Source: Physella acuta (Eukaryota > Mollusca > Gastropoda > Physidae). Taken from it: DNA of 64,000 bases. The notes beneath the pieces are model-generated. The model was not told the DNA's origin and did not search any database. It saw nothing but the letters and a program-made list of their open reading frames with translations. The stretch covers positions 922,001-986,000 of the forward strand of contig NW_026731657.1 in assembly GCF_028476545.1 (NCBI RefSeq), given 5' to 3'. How positions within the stretch are numbered: position 1 is the stretch's first letter; each line of letters opens with the position of its first letter. Both the position numbers and the translations under genes were made by a program. This document shows, piece after piece, positions 50,399 through 61,078 of the stretch.

Positions 50399-51052
50399 AC
50401 AAGCTTTTATTTAACTCACTTCCTCGTCAGTCGTCAGTCTGTCTAGACGGAAACGCAGGATTGAAAATTCGGACAGTTCTACTTGACCGATACGATTCAC
50501 AGTTGGCACGTGGGTCAAGACATGAAGACAATGCAATCTGAAACTAAATTTGACTTAATTGGATGCCTAATTAATTTTGTATGAATTAATTAAAATTTGG
50601 ACCGAATTAGTAGGCATGTCTAGCCAACCACACCACACGCGTCATCACCTTCAATAGCTGCGCCATCACGTAATGGCTGCGTTCAAAAACCATTGCGCGC
50701 CTACTGAACGTGATGTTCAGTAGGCGCGCAATGGTTTTTAGTCATGTAACTCTATTGTAAATAAAACATGTAAAGTACTGAAAAAAAAAATTCATAAAAA
50801 ACGGTTTAATAACAAGCTTTTATGTAATGATGCACTAAAAAGTAGAAAATAAATTATAGACTACTATTTAAATAACTATAAAGAAAAGCGTGGGTGTCTT
50901 CCTTAACATTAGTAAAGGTATCCAATAGATACTAAAGTGACCCACGCTTTTCTTTATAGTTATTTAAATAGTAGTCTATAATTTATTTTCTACTTTTTAG
51001 TGCATCATTACATAAAGCTTGTTATTAAAACGTTTTTTATGAATTTTTTTTT
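50399..51052. repeat. Palindromic tandem unit 2
   Basis: Second copy of the 49764-50398 unit, about 97% identical by eye. It has an extra short inverted stretch at 50692-50735, where CATTGCGCGCCTACTGAACG is followed by its reverse complement CGTTCAGTAGGCGCGCAATG around TGATGT. Confidence 0.88.
50785..51050. repeat. Long near-perfect palindrome, ~110-bp arms, 44-nt loop
   Basis: The arms are about 50785-50895 and 50940-51050, with one substitution (ACGGTTT against ACGTTTT) and one 1-2-bp gap near the AAGCTT site. The 44-nt loop 50896-50939 is identical to that of unit 1. Confidence 0.9.
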
Positions 51053-51109
51053 TCATGTGTTGTGAAAGATTTTCATATAACACCAAACCGATTTAGAATC
51101 GGGGAAGGA

Positions 51110-51534
51110 ACATAGACTGAAAGATATCCTCGCTTGTCTTTAAAATGAGTAGAAATTAATAATGTTGTGTTCGTTATTTGCAATTACAGAAAAAAAATGT
51201 AGAAAAAACAAACGCACATCTATTATTTTTGTATATTATTTGAAATACTTTACTTTTAATTAAAAAAAATAGTAAGTCTATTTGATTTTTTTTGTTTTGT
51301 TTAGTACTCCTTTACCAAATAGTCTATTTAATAGGTAATTATTTCCCTTGCACAATAACCAAACGAGAAAAAATATATTGGTAAATTTCAGCATCGGATA
51401 AATGAAACAAACAAATTAAAAAAAATATGGGCGACATTGTATCTAATCATATGGATACATTTAACATAAACTAATATATATAAACTATGTGACAATGTAA
51501 GATACGTATGCGTTGCTAAAAGAGATAGTCAAAT
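51110..51534 (+). repeat. Duplicate of 1190-1608 and 36715-37220
   Basis: Shared CGCTTGTCTTT.AAATG.GTA, TTATTTCCCTTGCACAATAA, GGCGACATTGTAT and GATACGTATGCGTT.CTAAAA. It contains the same downstream hAT insertion as 1609, showing it was copied after that insertion. Confidence 0.8.
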
Positions 51535-51751
51535 GCAGTGGCGTAGCTACCGTAAAGGTAGCGTAAGCAAGGCATCTGGGCCCGAGGCAAATAGAGGTCC
51601 TTTTACCTCTTTAAAAAAATAAACTTTTTCATTGGAATTTTAATATTTGTTTAATGAAGGTAATTTTAAAAAGAAAATGTAAATACATTTTCTTTTCCAC
51701 TCTAGAAAAATTAAAAGTTCCAAAAAGGCCCCAGTCCTTTCTTACTGTACA
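51535..51751 (+). mobile_element. hAT-like element fragment (orthologous insertion to 1609)
   Basis: CAGTGGCGTAGCTACCGTAA to CAGTCCTTTCTTACTGTACA, about 93% similar to 1609-1972 minus its nested MITE. It is interrupted on the right by the MITE at 51752. Confidence 0.65.
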
Positions 51752-52144
51752 GGGGTCATCCATAAATGACGTCACACTCGTAGGGGAGAGGGGGGTCCGT
51801 AATTTTGTGACGATGTGTGATGAGGGGGAGGGGGGGTCAGATGTTGCGACGTCACATTTTTGCATTCTAAAAAAGCAATGTTAGAAAACGAATTTTAGAC
51901 GTTATTTCGCGTTTTAGATAACTGTTTTAATAAATTTTAATAGTTTAGACAAGATTTTGGAAAAATATCAATGTTTTAAAAAAATTCAACTGCAATTTAA
52001 TTTTGGGGGGGGGGGGGGTTGTAGGTTGAGGTGTGACGTCATTTTAGAGGGGGGGGTCTGGCTTTTTGTGACGAAGTGTGACGGAGGGGAGGGGGGGAGG
52101 TAAAAATCGTCAAAAAAAGCGTGACGTCATTTATGGATGACCCC
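51752..52144 (+). mobile_element. MITE, 393 bp, TIR GGGGTCATCCATAAATGACG
   Basis: The termini GGGGTCATCCATAAATGACG and CGTCATTTATGGATGACCCC are perfect inverted repeats over at least 24 bp. The subterminal regions are also inverted (GTGACGATGTGTGA..., TGTGACGAAGTGTGAC). ACA flanks both sides, consistent with a 3-bp target duplication but too short to be decisive. This TIR type is widespread in invertebrate genomes in my recollection. It is nested in the hAT fragment. Confidence 0.9.
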
Positions 52145-52149
52145 ACAGA

Positions 52150-52680
52150 CAGTGGCATATAGCGGGCGGGGAGGGGGGCCATCCGTAATAATTACACTGC
52201 TAGCGTTGTCGCATTGTCGGGTAAGCCTTTGGGAGAATTAGCCTATAAATGAACTTCGACTTTTTTGTGAGATAGTACATGTATCGCAACAAACCTCAAG
52301 TTACTAGGAAATTACCTACACCTTGCTCCCATTTGTCTGTCCTCCCTGAAATTCCATCCTACTAAGCATTCATGATAAAAATTGATCCATTAAAAAAAAA
52401 ATAACAACCATGGACAGTGTTTTCATAACAACATAAGAATAACATTTGACAATTTTTTTTACCTTATTAAATACATTACATTTGTTGATCTAATTTATAT
52501 TTAAATAATATGGCACTAATAAAACTATACGTTTTTGGTCTTTAACAAATCGCCAAGAACGTTTGTGAAGTTGTTGAGAATACGGCATGGCAGTGGTTTT
52601 CAGCAGATATTTTTCTAGAAAAGTACCTGAATGAAACTCTGACATTTGGGAAGGTTTCTATCGTTAATTTTTGTTTTCTG
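52150..52680. other. Non-coding stretch with hAT-like start
   Basis: Begins CAGTGGCATATAGCGGGCGG, resembling a CAGTGGC-type hAT end, followed by a G-rich stretch. No partner end was found. The remainder is AT-rich and unassigned. Confidence 0.35.
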
Positions 52681-52682
52681 AT

Positions 52683-53395
52683 GGTGGGGCCCCAGCAGTA
52701 AGGCCGTGCGGTTTGCCACCCAGAGGCTATCTTAACATCTGGGGATTATTGATTGGGTGTCTGACGTAGCAGGTCAGCGTTACCACTTAATTCGCGGGGA
52801 AATTGCAGAGGCGCATCAATCGGCACCCCGGCGGTCGTGTAACCCGATGCGCCCCTGAATCCCCCCCCCCCCCCCCCCCCCCCCCACATGAACACTACGG
52901 CGCCTATATTCGTTTTGTTGAGCGCAATCCACTAAGAATACAGAGGATCTCTAAAAATCGATTACTCAATCGAATAAGGTGTGTCCTCCAGCGCATCAGC
53001 AGTAGTAAAAGTTGGTCGCCTCGAGATGGCCAGCGGCTACCTGAGTGCAAGGGATCCGTTGATTGCGCGTCCTGCATGGGTACTACTTATTCAACGATCA
53101 AACTGCAACAGGGACGGATGACACCAAGCACAAGAGCACCCTACACTAGGGACACGGGGGCCTCTACGTTAGATGATTTAAACCGAACCAGGGGTTGCAT
53201 CTGGCTACCTAGTGTAACCAGTAACCCCTGCGACGTAGGTAGGCGATCGCCAAAAGGTATTCAACCTCTCTATTAAGGATGATTAACGTACACTCAATGC
53301 TTTTATACAGCACGCCCAAGGATGTCTGAGCGGTAGTGTCGACAAACCCGCGCCCCAGCAACACAGTTTTGAAAGAAAAATAGCAGTGGCGATTT
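52683..53395 (+). other. GC-rich island with a 157-codon frame, unidentified
   Basis: About 50-55% GC by eye against a ~30% GC background, including GGGGCCCCAGCAGTAAGGCC and a 25-base poly-C (52861-52885). The plus frame 52803-53276 is open for 157 codons, but the poly-C encodes a proline run and I see no domain. High GC with few stops may simply lengthen chance frames. It could be the 5' part of a GC-rich mobile element. No terminal repeats were found. Confidence 0.4.
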
Positions 53396-53861
53396 TTAAA
53401 TTTGAAGTATCTTATTTTTAGCAAGCAAGGTCACACGAATTATGTTTATATTTGTAAAAGCATAATATGTGTGTTTTATTCAATTTGTTTCCAATGCATT
53501 TAATGTGTGTGTTTAGTTTATTAAATAGGTAATTACTTCCCCTACTAAAACTTTCAGAAGAAAAAAAAAACAATACAATATAACACTTACATTGCTCAAC
53601 AAGACTAATAGTAAAGTAGACTTAACTTACTATAATCACTATTTTGTTTTGTAATGCGATGCTAGAAATTCTACTAACATTTAGTCACATTTCAAACAAA
53701 CTGAACAGACAATATGTATTTATGTAATATATATAGTGGCTATGTTGGGAGCGGGTCAGACGTGGCTCAATATAAATTGTGTGTGAGTTCAATATGACAG
53801 AGATTATGTTAATACAATCCTTAATCAGTTATTGAAACTGCCATTTAAAGCAGACAACACA

Positions 53862-54110
53862 ATGGTCGGAGTAGTCGAGTGATTGAATGCAGCATTTCAC
53901 TTCTCGGCCAAAGATCAAAGTGATCTATTTGTTATGGGTTCTGTACGGATGTCTGAGCTGTGGCCGCAGTTTTTTCCTCACATTAGTCAGGTACCCATCT
54001 GAGCTGGGTGGACTTAAGGACGTCCTACAGATTCAACTCCGGGATTCGAACACAAGACTTTTAGGTTAACAATTGTGAGATATAAAGGTGTATCGAAAGC
54101 AATCATGGTT
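53862..54110 (-). repeat. Type 2-like SINE cassette with tRNA-like sequence at both ends
   Basis: Best-preserved copy. On the minus strand it starts with a tRNA-like AACCTAAAAGTCTTGTG then TTCGAATCCCGG T-arm, followed by the SINE body TCCACCCAGCTCAGATGGGT and ACCTGACTAATGTGAGG. The opposite end on the plus strand, GGTCGGAGTAGTCGAGTGAT, resembles a tRNA Ser/Leu D-arm. The two tRNA-like ends face inward. Confidence 0.7.
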
Positions 54111-54299
54111 TTTATTGTATGTCCATATCATGTCATATTCTGTGTACACAGATTTAAAGCTTTCAGCCAAGATGTATGGCTATTTCGTATATGTTTTGTA
54201 CACTACTTTGATATTTACTTATGTTATTATGTATTTAGAATATGTGAACAGACAAAGTTTAATATGTAACTAGTTAAAACAATTCATCAATTACATTTT

Positions 54300-55600
54300 A
54301 ACCTTATGATTATATTTTATTATCGATGTTATTCCATAAGTGGTGAGGTGTAAACTGTTATGTAATACCTGATCTGTATCTGATGTGCACGCCTCTGCTT
54401 TAAAATATTATGAGCGAAAAGATTAATCTGAGGCTGTTAAATTGTGACATAAGTGAATGAGAAATAGAATGCGTCTTCTAACTCAGTTGAAAATAACAGA
54501 GATAAGTTTTAACTAATGTTATGCTAACCGAAAGATCGTTTTTTGTTTTACTTAAGTCAAGCTGTTTGTATAGATGGAGAGTGGAGAAGGGTGGGGGTGG
54601 GGTAGTTATATATAGTTATCAGGTTATTGCATGTTGTGTGTTGTGAATATTGACCCGTGCTTAAACTCGACAAAACGATTAAAATGACTCGACTACACAA
54701 TGTATCTATGTCATGTCATATCGAATCATCGTATAAAAAATGCACGGTATTCACAATTCAAGATATATCAAGCACATAGTACATCCAACACACGACATAC
54801 CCAGCTCACGACATTTCCATAAGCGGATAAACCAAACGTACATTATACAAAACCCACGATACTTTCCTGATGTCATACAGTCAACAATTATATTCAAAAT
54901 TTGCCAGCAGCGTGTGAGTGTGTGTCGCTATTAAACTAAACTACTATTCCTCGATGAGGTGTATTATGGTTATAACATCATCGTCTACCCAGGGGAAGTT
55001 TAAAAAACAACAGACACAAATTATTAACGAATGATATAAACACTTGCCCGAATAATATTAGACTACGTTCAAATCTAACGTTTGTATTGCACAGAGCAAT
55101 TCTAGCCTAGATCTTGTCAAGTTCTAGCATGTTAAAATACAAAGCCAAACACGTAGCTAGATTGTATCTAAATTAAGATTAAGATTCTAAAACAGTTAAG
55201 TTAGGAAAGGAAACTCAATTGTTTTATAATCATAATATTGATTTAAATGGAACCTTGATACTTAATTGGCTATGTATTTTAATATTCTAGAACTTGAAAT
55301 GATCTAGAAATAATATATAATGTATTGAAGACGTATAGTAATCGTAAAAAAAAAACATTGAATGTAACGTCGTTTATGGACAATAAATTATACAACTTGT
55401 ACGATAAACAGAAACATAGGTCAGGAACACGAGAAACTACATACCTGTATGAATATTAATAATGTAATGCACCGTACAAGCGCCGGACATAATTATTTAT
55501 AATTTATAATTTATAAATTAAATCGGGGTGTTGGCAGGTGGGGGTATATAATGCCATTATCCTTGATAATGTAATACAATTTTAATTTACAAAAAAATTG
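54300..55600. other. AT-rich stretch, no gene
   Basis: Includes a segment near 54390-54500 that resembles 34025-34140 (GAGTAAAGAGATTAACCTGAGG-like). No coding content. Confidence 0.4.
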
Positions 55601-55612
55601 AAACTGCAAAAT

Positions 55613-55960
55613 TATGTTAGGGTGTCATAATATGTATACATATGTTCGGCTATGCTATGTACGGCCTACATAACATTTAATATTGTTTGTTTTGGTGTTA
55701 ATATATGTATGATTTTGTTACTGTCTAATTGTTTGCATATGTACAACCAACCTAACAATGATCTTAAAAGTTTAACATACGAGTTTACATTGAGACATTG
55801 TCAAATTGACATAGACTGTTGAATAGAAGACTTTGCATTAAAACATTGTCACATTGACAGAGAAAGTAAATAGAAGCCTTTACATTGAGACATGCTCACC
55901 CTGACATAGACAGTAAATAGAAGACTTTACATTGGGAAATTGTCACTCTGTTGGCGTTTC
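55613..55960 (+). repeat. Tandem-like repeats of two kinds
   Basis: The first part has GTTAGGGTGTCATAATATG units like 318-560. The second (55790-55960) has three units with AGAAGACTTT(A)CATTG and TTGTCACATTGACAGAGA-type sequence, about 60 bp each, related to 35365-35430. Confidence 0.6.
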
Positions 55961-57261
55961 CAATGAATACAGTTGACTTTAACATTGATGATTAAACCAA
56001 TAGTAAAGACGTTTTAAAAATCTGAGGATAAGCAACTTATGTCTTTGTTGTGGTCATGGTCAATACTTGATTTCTCCTACCCTAAAATTATAGCACACTT
56101 CATTTTACCAAACACCTCACTCAAAATTACATTATACAGCCGTTTATTTTATATTGTTTTGTTTTCAATGTTTTTTCTTTGCAAATCTTAATTAAGCTCG
56201 ATTTTCTTGACAATGCAAAATAAATGTTAAAACTCATTTTCTAGTTTTTACTGCAAAAACGTGTATTTTCCTTTTTTCTCCATCGCCACCAAACCCTCGT
56301 CTTCTAACCCCCCCTTCTTCAGATATGTTGTTATGTATAGAGGATCTCTTGTATAGCTGGTACTCTGTTGTAAGCGAAAAATGATATGCATACAGTTCAA
56401 CACATTATGAGTTCTACTGGTAATAGTGAAGCAATACAATACACATTACCATGAAAAAGGATGGCAATGTACATGATTCTTGATTTTTGTTTGTATTAAA
56501 TTCAAATATAAAATAAATATGGATTATCTTAAAATGAATAGGGTAATTACATCAAGCAAAAGAAAACCAGTCGCAACATTGAGAAAGCGATATCTTCGCT
56601 TGTCTTTCAAAATAGTTTAAAACATAGCTACTGTGTTCATTTTTGCAAATACAGTAATAGTTCAACATAAAACAATGAAGCATCTATAGCTTTAAGATCT
56701 TTTTAAAAAAAATTAAATATTGTTGGTATGTAATATTTCAAACATGTATTAATTTGACTGATTTTTAAAAATATTTTATTTCTTTAATAAAAGGGTATAT
56801 TAAATAGGTAATTAATTCCCTTGCACAATATCCAAAGAAGAAAAAAAAATATTGGTAAATAATTTTTTGCTTCGAAAAAAAAACATTTTAAAAATATGGG
56901 AAACATTGTAACGAATGTAATGGATACATTTAAAATTAACTAAAATAGAAAATATGTAACCATATAAGATACGTAGGCGTCACTTTTGGAGTTGGTCAAA
57001 TGTAGCTCAATTTAAAGTTGTGTATGTGTGTGTGTTCAATATGGCAGGCATTATGTTGATACAATCCTTAATTAAGTTATTAAAACTGTCATTTAAAGTA
57101 GTGGTCGGAGTAGTCGAGTGACTGATTGCACCGAATCTCTTCTCTGTATTTTGAATAAGATCAAAGTGTTCTATCTGTTAAGGATTATGTACAAAGGTCT
57201 TAGCTGTAGCTTCAGTTTTCCCTAATGTTAATCAGGTTCCCATCTGAGCTGGTTGGAAATA

Positions 57262-57265
<4 letters not shown>

Positions 57266-57302
<37 letters not shown>

Positions 57303-58058
57303 TTCTGAGTTACGTAGATGAGTTACGTACTGTTTGTTGGTTTTTTCTTTTTTGTTCTTTTTTTTTTTTTTAGAATTTTCCCTCCACACAGTTTACTCCA
57401 CTCGAGCAAGGAGCTCACTGTGCGAATATGTCGCATTTTTATTACATGAAAATTACATGAAATAGCATACAATGTACAATCAGTTTCACGTCTTGATTCT
57501 TGTTTCTTCTTGTCTTTACTTTCTTGCCTTTAGACTTCAGATTCCTTTCTTGAATCCTTTTTTTCCGTCTTGATTCTTGTTACTTCCTGTTTCAAAATGT
57601 CTTTACTTTCCTTCATTTTGTCTTTTCTTGCCTTTCAGTATCTTCAATGATTTTGCTTCTTTATTTTCTTTTGTAATTTTGCTTCTTTATTTTGCTTCTT
57701 TATTTTCTCTTTTGATTCATCATTTCTTTATTGATTCCTATAGAGCTTTGAGTATAGGTTCAATGGTGTCGGGACGGAACATCCTACCTAAGATTGCTCC
57801 TAGGTAGGCGTCGTCTAGCTGAGAAGAATTGATTATTAGCCACTCGTACATTGAAGCCACCATAGTACAAGTACTAGGTGGCTCTTCTCGAGAGCTTTGT
57901 GCAATCGAGGGATGTGTGGGTGCAACACCACACGATCTTTTGCATTCGATGCCTCGATGACCAACTTCTCAGCCCCGGCAGCCAGCCCTAAAAGGGGCTA
58001 GCTGACCAAATGACTAAGATTTATTTAGATCCATAGCAGATACTACACTTTGATCTTA
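57266..58058 (-). mobile_element. Retroposon with poly-A and 15-bp TSD, 793 bp
   Basis: Perfect 15-bp direct repeats GGTTGGAAATAATGA at 57251-57265 and 58059-58073. A poly-T of ~33 begins exactly after the left repeat. On the minus strand the 5' end reads AAGATCAAAGTGTAGTATCT, matching the middle of the SINE cassettes (for example 37393). The transcript may thus have begun in such a cassette. A ~75-codon frame ending in MYEWLIINSSQLDDAYLGA and FRPDTIEPILKAL lies at about 57760-57990 and is also present at 14090-14230. No family was recognised. Confidence 0.88.
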
Positions 58059-58087
58059 GGTTGGAAATAATGACAAACTACATCTCG

Positions 58088-58353
58088 GACGGAGTGGTCT
58101 AGCGGTAGAGAGCTGGACTGCTAACCCGTAAGTCTCGAGTTCGAATCCGGGTTCAAGTCAGTAGACCGTCCCTGAGTCCACCCAACTCTGATGGGTACCT
58201 AACTCATGTTAGGGAGAGTAAAGGCGGCTGGGCATAGTGCTGACCACACTATCTCTTCATATGCCGAGGTCACAGAAACAAGTGAACTCTACTTCACTTG
58301 CCCCATAGACCGTCAGGTTTGAAAGGGAAACTTTACTTTTTTTTTTTTTTTTT
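58088..58353 (+). repeat. Complete tRNA-derived SINE (type 2), 266 bp
   Basis: The tRNA-like head (58088-58155) has GAGTGGTCTAGCGGTAGAG as box A region and GAGTTCGAATCCGGG as box B. The body includes GAGTCCACCCAACTCTGATG, GTAAAGGCGGCTGGGCATAG and ATATGCCGAGGTCACAGAAA. It ends in ACTTTAC plus a T-run. The target-site duplication is ACATCTCG (58080-58087 and 58354-58361), with the empty site at about 41843. The head could be mistaken for a tRNA gene, but no acceptor stem closes. Confidence 0.92.
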
Positions 58354-59375
58354 ACATCTCGAATCGGGGATCCGAACAATGCATAGATATAAAGGTCTAA
58401 ATATGTCTACATTGTTTGTTGTGTTATGTTTTTTTTTAAAGGTTTAAGTATGTTTAATTATTTTTTTTTATTTTCTTAATAAGCCTACGGATTGATTATA
58501 AAAGTAATTGTACGCAATTTGTTTTGTATGTTTTGAAGAACTATAAATATACACATTTTAAAAATCCAAAACTAGTCTTTGTAAAAATGCTATTAATGTT
58601 ATCAAATCGGCATAGCAATTTAGCTATTGGTTATTTCCCATAACCTCATTAATGAAAAGTAATAAAAAGCAAACTTTAAATACTAATTGTCAATATATAA
58701 GTACTATTATTTAGTTTAAAGTGTGTATATATTGTTACCGTTACGTAAAATGTAACATTAATCTAAAAAGACTATTATGTTCATGCAACAATTGGGTAAA
58801 CGCATATTGCACTCTATAGGTCAATGTGGATAATAGGAAAAACATAAAACAGATACACTTAAGTGTTTATCGCAATAATTCTTTTGACATAGGAGATCGT
58901 TGTTCGGATATTGTCGAGCAATATTTCTGAGACGTACCATATGTATGTGAAACACAACTTTTTATACAGCAATAGCCCTTAGACATTGTTCTGACCTAGT
59001 TGTGTGGCTAGGGGAGTGTAGGTTGGGCGATGACTTCGGGCGCCGCCCCATGTGGGTGCGCCAACTAGAGTTGATATGACATACAGTCAAAATTAAGAAA
59101 ATAGACAGCCATTTGGCTATTCGGAAATATTGATTTGTTTTCCACATAAATTGTGTAACACCAATTTAAAACTGACAAATGTTGATAACGATATTTACAT
59201 CTCACGTGAAGAGGTGGGAGTGTCAAGAAATTGGCAGGTCGCCCAGTGCTAAGGAATGGGTCGTTACGTCACTGACCAGACCACACAATTCATTAACGAA
59301 TCGATTTCACAGATGAAAAAAAAAATGGTATAATATATTTTTTGTTCAATTGTCCTGTTCTGCTATACAATTACC

Positions 59376-59399
59376 ATATATATATATATATATATATTA
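59376..59399. repeat. Short (AT)n tract
   Basis: About 22 bp. The homologous site at about 44275 has no AT tract, so this is a young expansion. Confidence 0.8.
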
Positions 59400-60639
59400 A
59401 ATATGACAGTTTGACTTCACAAGAAGAAAACACAACCAAAACCGCCAAAAGCACAGAAAATAAAATAAAAAATACCTAAACACATCGAAATACACTGAAA
59501 CGAGTCAAACCTACAGCACTCAACCAACCAAAGATTAATTTTACATTTCTACTCACATACTATAAATTATGTAAGTACCATTACAATCAGTCCATTCATA
59601 TTTTGTAAACTTTCCCTATCACAATATATCTATATCAAATAAATATCCAATAATGCACAACGACAAAATTTATTTTTCTAATATGAAAACAAAATGTTTT
59701 CCTTGAAAAACAGCTCTATAATGTGTCTGAATATTGGAGAGAAACAACAACATGTAGTCTAATTAATGTTAAGATAACACAAGGCACATGGGCAACAGCA
59801 CGATACATGTAAACATTAGCAGTTTAATTTTTGAAAAGGTAACTACTACTCAATGAATAATGGACATCAATATAAACATTTTTTTTTTAAACAGTCCCCC
59901 TAAAATATTCTGTCACTGCCATATCTGTTGTCGTTACAGACCAAGCGAATGTTTAAAGTTAAATAAAATATGGCTAACATTTAAGCTAGTATAACTGTTA
60001 CAACTTTCATAATTGTTCGAATTATATGTATTCCATATTGATCAATATGTATTCAAGCATGAGTGTTTAATTGAACGTTTTAATCTCAACTTACAACTAC
60101 GTCTAGTGCGTTCTGTGTTGAAGCCGAGGAAACAAGGGCAGTGACCTAACCTAGAGGCAAGTGTGTATATTTTAATTGTTGTCTCCCTTAAACTGGTCTG
60201 CCAACGGTCGCTACATGGTTCCTAAGATCGTGTCCGTTTTAAGTCTGTAGTACAGGTCTGTCACAGTCACCCATCGTCTCACGAGTTCGGCCTATCTGGT
60301 GATGTCAGTTGTCACGTCCGACTGACGTTGACTTTTATTTCTCCTTCACCACAGCGTTTCTTTCAAAGCTACACGAAAAGAAAAATGAGTTTATTGATTC
60401 CAGACTTCAAAAATTAAATGCCACAAAAATAATAACGTTATCGATACTCAATATTAAAGACACCTACATTACTACCTAATGTATTAAAAGTGGTCTGCAT
60501 GTAGTGTTTCTTTCACACTTTTTAAGGGGTGGGCTGACACTAATAAAAGTATATTTTCTATATAAATTCGTTATCGGTATAGGGGGCGGTAGACGTTCCT
60601 AAAGGGCCCAGAAGTCAAAAACATTTTCTTTCTAAAATA

Positions 60640-61078
60640 TAATTTTAAAAAAATATGTATTGTTCTATTTTACAGAAAATGTAGAAAAACGTAAATGTTG
60701 GACTAGCAATGCATAAACGATATCCTCACTGGTCTTTCAAATGTGTACAAAAGAATACTACTATTTTTATTTTTTGCAATTACAGAGATATTTTAAACAT
60801 TTTTTAAAAAAAAAACTCTCAATGTTTGTTCATTATTGAAAAAAAAATTATATAAAAAAAAAATGTTTTTTTATCGCAACAAATGTGTACTTGTTTGTTT
60901 CATTGATTTTTTTGTTCCAATTCTTGTACCAAACCTGTTATGACTATTGAATAAAAGATTACGTCCCTTGCAAACATTCCAAAACAATAAAGTAATTGGT
61001 AAAAATGTCCTATCTCTATGGGTAAACTAAAAAAAAATAATAATGTGTGGCCGGCAAAGTTCCTAATCATTTAGAAAA
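60640..61078. repeat. Duplicated module with TCCCTTGCAAAC motif
   Basis: Resembles 36715-37030 and 1190-1500 at low similarity (CGATATCCTCACTGGTCTTT, ATTACGTCCCTTGCAAACAT). No gene. Confidence 0.5.

Larger units (their letters stand above)
49042..51062 (-). mobile_element. Retroposed segment with CENP-W, palindromes and poly-A
   Basis: Flanked by a perfect 14-bp direct repeat TGAAAGATTTTCAT at 49028-49041 and 51063-51076. On the minus strand it reads: two ~635-bp tandem palindromic units, the CENP-W frame, a ~360-bp 3' UTR, AATAAA (49115-49120), and a poly-A of ~49 bases (49042-49090). A poly-A abutting a long direct repeat is the signature of LINE-mediated retroposition. That the upstream units were part of the same insertion is inferred from the position of the distal repeat. 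Confidence 0.65.
56028..60640 (+). repeat. Segmental duplication block F2 (mate 40584-45480)
   Basis: See 40584-45480. It lacks both HINEs and carries a retroposon (57266-58058) and a SINE (58088-58353) close together. Confidence 0.92.

Noticed and set aside
53887-54273. Plus-strand frames of 60-64 codons
   Set aside because: They lie across the SINE cassette. The corresponding frames in other cassettes are closed or different.
58088-58155. Functional tRNA gene
   Set aside because: Box A and box B are present, but the acceptor stem does not pair and the sequence continues into a SINE body with a target-site duplication.
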